43,972 nucleotides of DNA from JAFLUQ01 sp964537995 (GCA_964537995.1 CAZICW010000009.1:1-43972), one strand, 5' to 3'. Shown: positions 9,191 through 17,580, numbered from the stretch's first letter. Notes: a model not told the origin generated them from the letters alone. Made by a program: numbers and translations.

Positions 9191-9218
9191 ATTATACCAC
9201 AAAATTATAAAATGTCAA
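9191..9218 (-). promoter_or_regulatory. sigma-A promoter of rnj
   Basis: On the minus strand TTGACA (9218-9213) and TATAAT (9196-9191) are perfect hexamers with a 16-base spacer. The predicted leader is about 40 bases. Confidence 0.8.
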
Positions 9219-9334
9219 CAAAAAAAATTGCCTTATTTTGACGCCGAGTATATACTTTTGCCGATAATAAACCGAAGCATTTGATTTTGCCGTGGTATAT
9301 GTACAAGATTTTTCGCAAATTTTAAAAAAAACTC

Positions 9335-9363
9335 TTGACAAAGCTTTATGGGTCTGCTATAAT
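9335..9363 (+). promoter_or_regulatory. consensus sigma-A promoter of tRNA-Leu
   Basis: TTGACA (9335-9340), a 17-base spacer and TATAAT (9358-9363) match the consensus exactly, about 15 bases before the mature tRNA. The 100 bases between this and the rnj promoter (9219-9334) are AT-rich and hold nothing else I can name. Confidence 0.85.
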
Positions 9364-9384
9364 GTAGAAGTCGCCGAAAGAGAT

Positions 9385-9467
9385 GCGAGAGTGGCGGAAT
9401 TGGCATACGCGCACGTTTAAGGTGCGTGTGGGAGACCATACGGGTTCAAGTCCCGTCTCTCGCACCA
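9385..9467 (+). tRNA. tRNA-Leu, anticodon AAG (CUU codons) as I fold it
   Basis: The cloverleaf folds fully: acceptor GCGAGAG/CTCTCGC with A73 and encoded CCA, D-stem GCG/CGC, anticodon stem 9412-9416 with 9424-9428 closed by a U-G pair, a class II variable arm (TGG GAGA CCA) and T-arm ACGGG/CCCGT. Holding the D-arm at normal spacing for bacterial tRNA-Leu makes the anticodon loop TTAAGGT, so the anticodon at 9419-9421 is AAG. The overlapping TTTAA could suggest UAA, but that needs a mismatched anticodon stem. A34 would require conversion to inosine by TadA. The tRNA has its own promoter and terminator. Confidence 0.9.
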
Positions 9468-9470
9468 TCG

Positions 9471-9501
9471 GGCACATTGGAGGTTTCCAATGTGCCTTTT
9501 T
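9471..9501 (+). terminator. rho-independent terminator of tRNA-Leu
   Basis: An 11-bp stem (GGCACATTGGA with TCCAATGTGCC) and GGTT loop are followed by five T residues, immediately after the CCA end. Confidence 0.9.
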
Positions 9502-9540
9502 CCTACTTAATTTGTTTATACGGATTGGACAGTGATTAAA

Positions 9541-10893
9541 ATGTCGGATACAGAGAACAAGGCTGATTTTACTCAGGGAAGTCTGTTCAAAAAAATTATC
9601 ACATTTATGCTTCCGATTTTGGGCGCGCTGGTGCTTCAGGCAATGTACGGCGCGGTAGACATACTTGTTGTCGGCAAATTCGGCACCACGGCGGGGATTT
9701 CCGGCGTATCTACGGGCAGCAGCATAGTGAACCTCGTGACCTTCGCAATTACCGGACTTTCCATGGGCATAACCGTCCTCATAGGGCGTTATATAGGCGA
9801 AAAGCGCGAGGAGCGCATAGGGCACGTTATCGGCGGGGCTGTTTGCTTCTTTTTAGCGGCTTCGCTTGTCATCGCCGCCGTTATGCTTATTTTTGCCGAG
9901 CCTCTTTCCCGACTTATGCAGGCTCCCGAGGAAGCCTTGGAGCTGACAGCGGCATATGTAAGGATATGCGGCGGCGGAATTATATTCATAATTGCCTACA
10001 ACGTCATCAGCAGCATTTTCCGCGGACTCGGAAATTCACGCCTTCCGCTGGTTTTCGTCGCAATTGCGTGCGCGGTGAACATTGTCGGCGACTTGATTCT
10101 CGTCGCGGTATTCAAGCTCAATGTTGTCGGCGCTGCGCTTGCAACGGTTCTCGCGCAGGCGGTCAGTGTGGTGCTGTCGCTTATAATCATTCGGAAGCAG
10201 GAGCTTCCGTTCAAAATGACGCTCAAGGATATACGTTTCAACTGCGAAACCGTTAATTTCGTCAAGGTAGGCGCACCGATAGCCTTTCAGGAAATCATGA
10301 CCCAGCTCTCGTTTCTCGCGCTCTGCGCGTTTATAAACCGCCTCGGACTGGAAGCCTCGTCGGGCTACGGCGTGGCAAATAAAATCGTAAACTTTGTCAT
10401 GCTCATTCCCGGTTCGCTCATGCAGTCGCTTTCGTCCGTCGTTGCGCAAAATGTCGGAGCGGGAAACAAGACGCGCGCCAAACGCGCCATGCTCACCGGC
10501 ATGGCAATAGGCTGCTCGGTCGGAGCGGCAGTGGCCGCGCTTGTATTCCTGCGCGGAGATTTGCTCGCAAAAATATTTTCCAACGATTCCGCCGTCGTAG
10601 CCCGCGCCGCGGAATATCTCAAGGGCTTCAGCCTTGAGGCCATCGTTACGAGCGTTTTGTTCAGCTTCATCGGCTATTTTAACGGTAACGGACGCACCTT
10701 TTTCGTTATGCTGCAGGGTCTTATGCAAACCTTCCTTGTTCGCTTGCCGATGTCTTATCTTATGAGTATTCGCGAAAACGCGGGACTTATGGGAATAGGT
10801 CTTGCCGCGCCCTCGGCAAGCATATTCGGCATTTTGCTCAACCTTGCTTTTTATATGTATTGTGCGAAAAAAGACGCAAAAAAGCTTCAATAG
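9541..10893 (+). CDS. MATE family efflux transporter
   Basis: A 450-residue polytopic membrane protein of the MATE/MOP superfamily with about 12 hydrophobic segments in two homologous halves. The N-half begins GSLFKKIITFMLPILGALVLQ and carries the AVDILVVGKFG segment typical of Na+- or H+-coupled drug/metabolite antiporters. Substrate is unknown. The ATG at 9541 was chosen; a GTG at 9532 adds three residues but sits too close to the only weak SD (GGACAG). It follows the tRNA terminator and no separate promoter is obvious, so it may rely on read-through. Confidence 0.9.
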   Translation: MSDTENKADFTQGSLFKKIITFMLPILGALVLQAMYGAVDILVVGKFGTTAGISGVSTGSSIVNLVTFAITGLSMGITVLIGRYIGEKREERIGHVIGGAVCFFLAASLVIAAVMLIFAEPLSRLMQAPEEALELTAAYVRICGGGIIFIIAYNVISSIFRGLGNSRLPLVFVAIACAVNIVGDLILVAVFKLNVVGAALATVLAQAVSVVLSLIIIRKQELPFKMTLKDIRFNCETVNFVKVGAPIAFQEIMTQLSFLALCAFINRLGLEASSGYGVANKIVNFVMLIPGSLMQSLSSVVAQNVGAGNKTRAKRAMLTGMAIGCSVGAAVAALVFLRGDLLAKIFSNDSAVVARAAEYLKGFSLEAIVTSVLFSFIGYFNGNGRTFFVMLQGLMQTFLVRLPMSYLMSIRENAGLMGIGLAAPSASIFGILLNLAFYMYCAKKDAKKLQ

Positions 10894-10947
10894 ACGTCCG
10901 AATTTACAATTTGTCCGCATTTTATTAATAAATTATTTACAAACGTA

Positions 10948-10976
10948 TTGACAAGCTCAAAATTCCGTTGTATAAT
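10948..10976 (+). promoter_or_regulatory. consensus sigma-A promoter of the zinc-ribbon/GH50-like operon
   Basis: TTGACA (10948-10953), a 17-base spacer and TATAAT (10971-10976) match the consensus exactly. The predicted leader of about 80 bases contains a GGGGAGG purine tract and a short GC-rich inverted repeat (GCGCTTGGCGC). Confidence 0.8.
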
Positions 10977-11062
10977 CATAAGGGGAGGTTTCCCGCCTGC
11001 GCGCTTGGCGCAAAAGAGGAAATATCCCGTAAAATTTTCGTTTGCGAAAGGAGTGAAGCCTC

Positions 11063-11608
11063 ATGGCTTTGATATGCAATAAATGCGGCGCAGAGCTCGA
11101 GGAGGGTGCGCTTTTCTGCGCAAGCTGCGGCGCAAAAACAGAGTCTCCGAGCGCCGAGCCGGAGAAAACCGCCTCGGCACGGTGGACGGACGATACGGCT
11201 AATGAAACCGCCGCCGAAAACCGGCCAGAACCGCCGATTACGGCTCAGACCGCCGATTCCCCGCACCGAACCGTCAACCCGCCGCTTCAGACTGCCAATG
11301 AAGAGGACGGGAAGCACGTTTCGGTCGTAAATTGGCTGTGCCGCGATTTAATTACGCTGATTCCCTGCGTAGGCACGATTATTTACATAATTATGCTCTT
11401 TGTATGGGCGTTTGACAGGAAATACGACGAGACAAGCCGCAACTGGGCAAAGGCAAGGCTTATCTTCACGGCCGTCTGCATAGTTATAATGATAATTGCC
11501 ACCGTTGCGTTTATCGGTATGTTTTTTGACAAAACCTATGACGAACCTGCGAATCCGAATTCCGCACCGTCCCCGTTTATATTTTTCGGCGATTCATACG
11601 GTTATTAA
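11063..11608 (+). CDS. zinc-ribbon protein with two transmembrane segments
   Basis: This 181-residue protein begins with a zinc ribbon: Cys5, Cys8, Cys19 and Cys22 in two C-x2-C pairs. A Pro/Glu/Ala/Thr-rich linker follows (about 30-90). The rest is a membrane region with two hydrophobic helices (LITLIPCVGTIIYIIMLFVW and LIFTAVCIVIMIIATVAFIG) flanking a charged DRKYDETSRNWAKARL loop. That loop pattern occurs in many small Firmicute membrane proteins. The function is unknown. AAAGGAG lies upstream of the ATG. The gene ends 3 bases before the GH50-like gene, so the two are co-translated. The ribbon could recruit a partner at the cytoplasmic face, which is inference. Confidence 0.8.
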   Translation: MALICNKCGAELEEGALFCASCGAKTESPSAEPEKTASARWTDDTANETAAENRPEPPITAQTADSPHRTVNPPLQTANEEDGKHVSVVNWLCRDLITLIPCVGTIIYIIMLFVWAFDRKYDETSRNWAKARLIFTAVCIVIMIIATVAFIGMFFDKTYDEPANPNSAPSPFIFFGDSYGY

Positions 11609-11611
11609 GCC

Positions 11612-13501
11612 ATGCTTGGAGAATACGTCTTTCCGCCCGAGGGCGGAGATATAGAATTTGAGGAAAACGGCACAATCCTCGGACGCAGGGTCGAGGACGG
11701 TCTTTATATTGTTATGGACGTCACCAATCTCGGCGACGTCTGCTTGAGCGTGCTTTGGAAATTCTGGGACGAGGATACCGAAAAGGAAGCGGAAAGCATA
11801 AAAATGGGATTGCTGCCGAAGCTGAAAACCCGACTTGCGCTTCCTCTTTCGGCTGTGCGCGGGAACAGGCTTTTCTTGGAGCGGACGCCCGGAAAACTGA
11901 AAACCGTGGTTCAAGGGCGTCCGGTAGATCCGAAAAGACTGAAAAAATTTTCCGTCGGCACAGACAGAAGTCCCGTGCCGGCAAAAATTATGCTTCACTC
12001 GCTTTTTGTTACCGACGAAATCCCCGATTTTCCGCTTGACGGAGAACCCCTTGTTGACGAGCTTGGTCAGCGGCGGCGCGGGGAATGGCCCGGCAAGACA
12101 AAATCCGCCGACGAGATGATTTCTTATCTCCGCGCGGAGGCCGCAAAGGAGCTTCCGCCCGCAAGAGACGGTTTCGACCGGTTTGGCGGAAGTACAAAAA
12201 AGCGGTTCGAGCCGAGCGGATATTTTTCGCTTCACCGCGAGAACGGCGTTTATTGGCTTGCCGACCCCGACGGCTGCTCCTTTTTCAGCTGCGGAGCCGA
12301 CTGCGTGGGCGTTGACGGCGAATGTAACATAAACGGAATCCGCCGACTCTGCGGAGAGCTTTCCGAAGGAGGGCGCTGCGGACGGAACGGCGAATTTTAC
12401 AGCTGGACAAAAGCAAATCTCGTTCGCGCCTTTGGCGGAGACTGGTACGGCGAATGGAGCAAAATGACGCGCCGCCGTCTTAGAGAATGGGGCGCAAACA
12501 CCGTCGCTTGCTGGAGTGATCCACGCTTCGTCAGCTTTTCGGAGCTGCCGTATGTTCACATTTTGCACGGCTTTCCGAAAACGGAAAAATATATATTCCG
12601 TGATTTTCCCGATGTTTTTTCTCCCGATTATGCCGCCGACAGCCGTCTTTGGGCGCGGCAGCTCGCCGACAGGCGAACCGACCCGTACATGATCGGCTAC
12701 TTTATGTGCAACGAGCCTAACTGGGCGTTTGTTGACAATCTGAACCTCGCAAAAATGACGCTCGAAGGCGAAGAAACCCACAGTCGCGCAAGGCTGCTTA
12801 AGCTTCTGGCCGAACGTTACGGCACAATTTCCGCTCTGAACGCCGAATGGCAAACCGATTTTGCCGCCTTCGGGGAAATCGGCAAAGGCGGTCTTAAGCT
12901 GAACGAAGCCTCCGGAAGGCTTACGGCGGAGCTTTCGGAAGCGTTAATCCGCGAATTTGTCCGCGTTCCCGCCTTGGCTCTGCGCGAAGTTGATCCAAAC
13001 CATCTGAATCTCGGGATGCGCTATGCGTGGCTCAGCTCCCCCGCGCTGGCGGCGGGCTGTGAATATTTCGACGTTTTCAGCTTTAACTGCTACCGCCACG
13101 ATCCGTGGGACAGCATAGAGCGCATGGTAAAGATGGTGAAAATGCCCGTTATGATTGGGGAATTTCACTTCGGCGCAACCGACCGCGGCCTTGACGCAAC
13201 GGGCATTCAGGCGGTTGCCTGCCAGCGGGACAGAGCGCGCGCCTACCGTCGCTATATGCATCGGTGCGCGGCGCATCCTTACTGTCTCGGCGCGCACTAT
13301 TTCAACTACAACGACCAGCCGTATCTCGGTCGTTTTGACGGCGAAAATTACCAAATCGGACTTATTGACGTCTGCGGACGCCCGTACAGTGAATTTACCG
13401 AGGAAATGACTCGCACAAATTCGGAGGTATACGATGTCCGTCTCGGGAAGCTTCCCGTAACCGAGGATATTCCCGATGAATCCGAGGCTATTTTCTATTA
13501 A
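11612..13501 (+). CDS. GH50-like (agarase-family) glycoside hydrolase, cytoplasmic
   Basis: A 629-residue clan GH-A type hydrolase. An N-terminal beta-rich region (about 1-130) precedes a TIM-barrel. In the barrel, GYFMCNEPNW places the likely acid/base Glu near residue 368, and MIGEFHFGATDRG places the likely nucleophile Glu near 516. The GEFHFG-x-x-DRG signature and the LGMRYAW strand are what I associate with GH50 beta-agarases. There is no signal peptide or membrane segment, so it would act inside the cell on imported oligosaccharides. Agar specificity is not implied; beta-galactoside substrates are possible. No SD precedes the ATG, which lies 3 bases after the previous stop, implying translational coupling. 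A terminator follows. Confidence 0.75.
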   Translation: MLGEYVFPPEGGDIEFEENGTILGRRVEDGLYIVMDVTNLGDVCLSVLWKFWDEDTEKEAESIKMGLLPKLKTRLALPLSAVRGNRLFLERTPGKLKTVVQGRPVDPKRLKKFSVGTDRSPVPAKIMLHSLFVTDEIPDFPLDGEPLVDELGQRRRGEWPGKTKSADEMISYLRAEAAKELPPARDGFDRFGGSTKKRFEPSGYFSLHRENGVYWLADPDGCSFFSCGADCVGVDGECNINGIRRLCGELSEGGRCGRNGEFYSWTKANLVRAFGGDWYGEWSKMTRRRLREWGANTVACWSDPRFVSFSELPYVHILHGFPKTEKYIFRDFPDVFSPDYAADSRLWARQLADRRTDPYMIGYFMCNEPNWAFVDNLNLAKMTLEGEETHSRARLLKLLAERYGTISALNAEWQTDFAAFGEIGKGGLKLNEASGRLTAELSEALIREFVRVPALALREVDPNHLNLGMRYAWLSSPALAAGCEYFDVFSFNCYRHDPWDSIERMVKMVKMPVMIGEFHFGATDRGLDATGIQAVACQRDRARAYRRYMHRCAAHPYCLGAHYFNYNDQPYLGRFDGENYQIGLIDVCGRPYSEFTEEMTRTNSEVYDVRLGKLPVTEDIPDESEAIFY

Positions 13502-13515
13502 TTAAAAAATTCTGA

Positions 13516-13548
13516 GGTGCAAATTTACGAATTTGCACCCCTTTTTTT
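13516..13548 (+). terminator. rho-independent terminator after the GH50-like gene
   Basis: A perfect 10-bp stem (GGTGCAAATT with AATTTGCACC), loop TACG, followed by CCTTTTTTT. Confidence 0.9.
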
Positions 13549-13567
13549 CTAATATCGCTGTTGACGC

Positions 13568-13602
13568 AAAAAGGACGGCAGCCTAAGCTGCCGCCCTTTT
13601 TT
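13568..13602. terminator. terminator of SLH protein 1 (T-runs on both strands)
   Basis: A 10-bp stem (GGACGGCAGC with GCTGCCGCCC, one wobble) and 4-base loop are flanked by A5 on the left and T6 on the right. It can therefore stop transcripts from either direction; its main role would be ending the minus-strand SLH mRNA. Confidence 0.88.
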
Positions 13603-13634
13603 AGTTTTATGCCCTTCGGATTATTCCGCTCGGA

Positions 13635-16600
13635 TTATTCCTCAACGTCTTCAGCAGGCTCTTCTTCAAAATACTCGCTGTCTACATAAGAGGTTTTTGT
13701 CCATGTTTCATAGCCGACAGACTTCTCAAAGTCATGAGTTGTCGTGGCCTCAACCATCTGAACATAATACCATGCATCCTCGCTGAGATCGCTGAACTTG
13801 TTGATGTCAAGACCCTTGAAGGAATCCTCATTAACGTTCGAGCGCTCAAGCATACGGTTGATAACCGTTGCGGCTTCCGCACGGGTGATTGTGTCGTCCG
13901 GACGGAACTTGCCGGTATCGTCGCCGACGAACCAGCCTTCAGCCGTCGCGATTTCAATGTGGCTCTTAGCCCAGTGATCGGAAATGTCGCTGTAGCTGTC
14001 TTCGCCTGTTGTCGAAGCGGGATCAACCTGAGCAAGTCTGGATATAAGCGCTGCAAACTCAGCTCTTGTTATCGCCTGACCGGGACGGAAGGAGCCGTCC
14101 TCATAGCCCTTGATGATGCCGATATTGTCAAGCGTCGCGATAAAGCCCATGGACCATCTGTCGCTTTCAATATCAGAGAACGCGTTGGTAGAATTCTTGT
14201 TGTACTTCTCTACGCTTTCCTCTGTAAGCAGGCGGAAAAGAATTGTCGTTACTTCTTCACGGCTTACATTTGCTTCGGGACGAACAGTGCCGTCTTCATA
14301 GCCTATCATGTAAGCATAGTGATCCTTAATGTTGAAGATATCCATCGTTACCTTAGAGGTATCCGTAGTGTCGCCGGTGTGCGTACTCGTTCCGGTACTA
14401 CCGCCACCGCCGCCGCCGGTCTTCTTATTGACTTTCGTCTCAACAACACCGTCAATGGCGTTATCTTTACCGGTATCTACGGCTGTGTAGCCTTCGGGAA
14501 CCTCATAAGTACCTACTACGGTCTGAGTGGATACTGCCTTGTTGTCAATCTTGAAGTTGGAAGCATACGAGTCTTCGTTCCATGTGATTTCAGCCTCGGT
14601 GGAAACCGTGCCGTCCTCATTGGTAAGAGTTACCGTTGTGGCAAGCTTCTTAACAAGAGTCTTCCATGTGGTACCGCTGGATACGGAAAGCTCGCTCGGA
14701 TTGATTTCCTCCTCGATTGTAAGAACGTCGCTAACTTCAGCTATGTCAACAACAACATATGTTTCATCCGCAACGGTTATTGTCTGACCGTTCACGTCAA
14801 CGTCGCTGCCGACGATGATGCTGTACTTGTCGCCCTTAACGGCAGCCTCGTCAATTGTAAGAGCTATGCCCTCGACAAACTGCTCGGGAGTTACCGTTGC
14901 CTCAAAGTAGAGTGTTCCGTCGGGATTCTTAACGGAAACAATAAGAGCCGGAAGTCCCTCGGACGTACCCTTGATTGTGATTGTCTCGCCGGGAGCAACA
15001 ACCGTGCCTTCAACGGGCTCAGTTATTACAACTTCTCTCTTAACCGTGTCAACAATGAAGTATGTCTCGGCTGTGTTGCCGTTTTCGTCGGAAGCAACAA
15101 CTGTATACTTGCCGACCGCGGCGTCCTCCGGAATTTCATAAGCCTGACCCTCGCCGTTGTAGGTTGCGGCCGCAACGTTTTCGATCGTGGTCGCTTCGCC
15201 GGCAGGATTCGTAACGGCGATTGCTACGAAGTCGGAGCCTACAACCTTACCGCCGATGTAAACTATATCGCCGGGAACATAGGTTGCGTTGCTGAGATCG
15301 TTGATTGTAAGGCTGTTTTCAACGGGAGGTTCTTCTCCTGCGGGAACAAGCTTTACGCAATAGGTTCCGATGTAACGCAGAGCTTCGTCTCCGTTAAGAG
15401 CGTCGGCGCCTCTGTAAACATGAAGATTAGCCGTGTCGCCCTCGGAAACCGCTTTGTCATCATATTTTATCTGCCAATAAGCAGCGCCGTCAATATATTC
15501 AACGCTTACTCCCTCGGTATCGGTTGTAACAAGAACCTTGTCTGTTACGGGGATTGCGTTCTCGATACCGAATCTTGTTTTAAGACCCTCGCGGTATATG
15601 CCGAGAGTGAAGATTCCTTCGTTGGCAAGCGTGTCAGCCTCAGCGGAAAGCGCGCTGTCGGAGTAAACATTGAGTACGCGGCTGAGCGCGAGATCGTACC
15701 ATACAGCCTGGAACTTGCTCTCGCTGTCAAGCGCGTTGATTGCATCGCTAAACGCCTTATAGCCTTCGTCCATCGTAATTCCGAGGTCAGCGGCAAGAGC
15801 GTCGATGAGCGCCTGTACATCCGCGTTTCCGTCCTCGTTTTTGGCAACCTTTTCAACAAGCTTGCCGGCAGCCTCGTGCAGCGCATTAACCGCTGTCGCG
15901 GAGTCTGCTGAGAACGCGGACGAAATATAAGCGTTAATGATTTCATTGTGGAACCATGTCTTGTTGTTTGCGGCATAGTCCAGTATAACGGTTCTCATGC
16001 CCGTAATCTGAGAAAGCAAATCCTTGCCAAAGGCAAGCGCGGCATTCTTCTTGGCAATGTCGTCGCCAAGGAAGCTGTCGTATGCTTCGTTAAACTCCGC
16101 GCCGGAGGTTGCGAATACAAGGTTGGAAACATACTGAGCCGCTTCCATAACCTTTTCCTTCGCGTAAGCAACGACGTTGCCCTTATTTGCGCCGTCTTTG
16201 AAGTTAATGCTCGAAACAACCTCTTCTTCGGCGTTTATGCCGTAAGCCTTAAGGAAATCGGCAAGCTCGCTGTAGCCGCCCATAGCCGTGGCAACAGCGT
16301 CGATGTCAACGTCGTCAACGCTTACCGTGTCGAGGATTATTGTCTTGACGTCAACATAATCGGCAAGATAAGCAACGGCTTCGGAAAGCGTAAGGTTCGC
16401 CTTTACCGCCGCAACTATATCGGCCGCGGTTACGCTGTCGTAGTTGTTTTCGTCAATTGTGATATAGCCGTCAGCCTCAAGCTTCTTTGCAAGCTCTTCC
16501 TTTTGGTCGGCGGTGAGCGCTTCGCACTTTGTCTCAACGGCGGCGTAAACCGCGTCTACCTTTTCGCTGCTTATATAAGCTTCGCTTACATAGCCCTTGT

Positions 16601-17249
16601 CGTAAAGACCCTCGGCGATTGCCGCCTTATTGCCGCTGGCTTCTATTTCTTTCTTAATGGCGTCCTTAAGAGAGGTGGCAATTTCTTCATTGTATACAAT
16701 GAAGCCGAGATCGTTGAGCTCTTTGAGGACGTCAGCTTCGCTTACGCTTTCTTTAACAAGCTCGGCAAGAGCGTCCTGATAGCTATCGAAAAGGCTGAGG
16801 GACTCGTTTATGCCTTTGCCTGCCGTGGAATATTCCGCGTCAGCGCTTTCAAGCGCTTTTACAAGCGCGGCAACATCGGGATAGTCGGCTGTGTCAACCT
16901 TTTCCTGGATGTACCTCAACATATAGTAGATGTACTTCTGGGGAGCTTCTCCGTCCGCTGCGGATGCAGTATCGTCCACGGCCGTATCCTTAAGGATTGC
17001 GTCCGCGAGCGCAGACCAGACCTGATCACTGAGGCTGACCGCGGGAACATTTCCGGCGACATCCTTGATTACACTGATTCTTGTAGCCTGACCTTCGGGG
17101 GCGTCAGCGTCCTGAGCTACATTGTCGAGCAAATTGCCGATTGCCGTCTTGGCTCTGTCAACGTTCAGCGCGGCGGCGGAGCCCATGGCGGAGAACATTG
17201 TGAAGCAAAGCGCCAATGCAAGCACTATGCTCAGTGCACGTTTTTTCAT
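13635..17249 (-). CDS. SLH-domain surface protein 1 (1204 residues)
   Basis: A secreted, wall-anchored protein. Residues 1-28 form a signal peptide (MKKRALSIVLALALC, cleavage near SAAALN). About 30-600 is an alpha-helical, Ala/Asp/Glu-rich region of unknown fold. About 600-960 holds Ig-like beta domains (YVPGDIVYIGGKV; VVAPGETITIKGT). A poly-Gly linker (TGGGGGGSTGTS) precedes three SLH repeats marked IGYEDGTVRPEANVSREE, IKGYEDGSFRPGQAITRAEF and DTGKFRPDDTITRAEA. A short acidic tail ends the protein. SLH triplets bind pyruvylated secondary wall polymer. The ATG at 17249 follows AAGGAAGG by 8 bases. It has its own promoter, a long structured leader and a terminator, consistent with a major surface protein. 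The cargo function is unknown. Confidence 0.9.
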   Translation of the reverse strand: MKKRALSIVLALALCFTMFSAMGSAAALNVDRAKTAIGNLLDNVAQDADAPEGQATRISVIKDVAGNVPAVSLSDQVWSALADAILKDTAVDDTASAADGEAPQKYIYYMLRYIQEKVDTADYPDVAALVKALESADAEYSTAGKGINESLSLFDSYQDALAELVKESVSEADVLKELNDLGFIVYNEEIATSLKDAIKKEIEASGNKAAIAEGLYDKGYVSEAYISSEKVDAVYAAVETKCEALTADQKEELAKKLEADGYITIDENNYDSVTAADIVAAVKANLTLSEAVAYLADYVDVKTIILDTVSVDDVDIDAVATAMGGYSELADFLKAYGINAEEEVVSSINFKDGANKGNVVAYAKEKVMEAAQYVSNLVFATSGAEFNEAYDSFLGDDIAKKNAALAFGKDLLSQITGMRTVILDYAANNKTWFHNEIINAYISSAFSADSATAVNALHEAAGKLVEKVAKNEDGNADVQALIDALAADLGITMDEGYKAFSDAINALDSESKFQAVWYDLALSRVLNVYSDSALSAEADTLANEGIFTLGIYREGLKTRFGIENAIPVTDKVLVTTDTEGVSVEYIDGAAYWQIKYDDKAVSEGDTANLHVYRGADALNGDEALRYIGTYCVKLVPAGEEPPVENSLTINDLSNATYVPGDIVYIGGKVVGSDFVAIAVTNPAGEATTIENVAAATYNGEGQAYEIPEDAAVGKYTVVASDENGNTAETYFIVDTVKREVVITEPVEGTVVAPGETITIKGTSEGLPALIVSVKNPDGTLYFEATVTPEQFVEGIALTIDEAAVKGDKYSIIVGSDVDVNGQTITVADETYVVVDIAEVSDVLTIEEEINPSELSVSSGTTWKTLVKKLATTVTLTNEDGTVSTEAEITWNEDSYASNFKIDNKAVSTQTVVGTYEVPEGYTAVDTGKDNAIDGVVETKVNKKTGGGGGGSTGTSTHTGDTTDTSKVTMDIFNIKDHYAYMIGYEDGTVRPEANVSREEVTTILFRLLTEESVEKYNKNSTNAFSDIESDRWSMGFIATLDNIGIIKGYEDGSFRPGQAITRAEFAALISRLAQVDPASTTGEDSYSDISDHWAKSHIEIATAEGWFVGDDTGKFRPDDTITRAEAATVINRMLERSNVNEDSFKGLDINKFSDLSEDAWYYVQMVEATTTHDFEKSVGYETWTKTSYVDSEYFEEEPAEDVEE

Positions 17250-17545
17250 AGTATACACCTTCCTTTTAGTTTTATATGAAAATTAACTTTTCATACATTT
17301 TTCACACGACTATGCACAGGCAATAGGGAAGCCAATACGATGGTTCCCCGATCGGCTACCCTCATCTCTGCCGAAATACGGCTTATGCACAGTTCCGGCC
17401 GAATTTGACGGCTTTCTCTGTTCATGCCGAGCGAAATCTCGTATGCAGCGAGCCGATTCGGACGCCGAATCCTCATTTTTCGACCTGACGGCGAACCGTA
17501 CTCGCTTCTCTATTGCCCACAACATGCACAACATAGTCATGCTAC
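17250..17545 (-). ncRNA. long structured 5' leader RNA of SLH protein 1 (unidentified class)
   Basis: From the promoter at 17551-17579 the predicted mRNA starts near 17545, giving a leader of about 295 bases. The two ends pair over some 230 bases. An 11-bp closing helix joins 17532-17542 with 17304-17314. Inside it an 8-bp perfect helix joins 17510-17517 with 17319-17326, then 17504-17508 with 17328-17332, 17497-17501 with 17335-17339, and GGUUC/GAACC (17493-17497 with 17342-17346, sharing one base with the previous helix). Local hairpins lie at 17455-17471 (7 bp), 17428-17441, 17389-17421 (with a purine-rich internal loop) and 17370-17382. UGUGCAU occurs three times. G-U pairs at 17539/17307, 17542/17304 and 17501/17335, and A-rich loops, favour the minus strand as the RNA. 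An AU hairpin (17275-17295) precedes the SD. I match it to no riboswitch I know. Confidence 0.7.
17275..17295 (-). other. AU-rich hairpin just upstream of the SLH1 SD
   Basis: TATGAAAA and TTTTCATA form an 8-bp stem around a 5-base loop. No U-run follows, so it is unlikely to be a terminator. It ends about 12 bases before the AAGGAAGG SD and could influence ribosome access or RNase entry. Confidence 0.5.
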
Positions 17546-17550
17546 TATAG

Positions 17551-17579
17551 ATATTACCACAAAAATAAATCAATTTCAA
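17551..17579 (-). promoter_or_regulatory. sigma-A promoter of SLH protein 1
   Basis: On the minus strand TTGAAA (17579-17574), a 17-base spacer and TAATAT (17556-17551) form a good sigma-A promoter. The same two hexamers and spacing, including GTGG before the -10, occur in the hemolysin III promoter (25618-25646). Confidence 0.75.
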
Positions 17580-17580
17580 G

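Noticed and set aside
9385..9467. Anticodon UAA or UUA for the tRNA-Leu
   Set aside because: UAA requires mismatches in the anticodon stem, and UUA would read a stop codon; only AAG fits normal arm lengths.
13734..15911. 725-codon open frame on the plus strand opposite the SLH1 gene
   Set aside because: It is a shadow of the GC-biased coding strand: no SD, Cys- and Val-rich composition, and the minus-strand protein has clear SLH motifs.
17478..17486. 0A-like box (GGTCGAAAA on the minus strand) inside the SLH1 leader
   Set aside because: It has one mismatch to the heptamer and lies well inside the transcribed structured RNA, so chance is the simpler explanation.
17304..17545. Assignment of the SLH1 leader to the ydaO (c-di-AMP) riboswitch, prompted by CGGGGAACC and the adjacent mscL
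   Set aside because: The GGGGUGAAU-type and CCGUCAGCUAACC-type core segments are absent, the matching fragments occur in the wrong order, and mscL has its own promoter downstream on the other strand.
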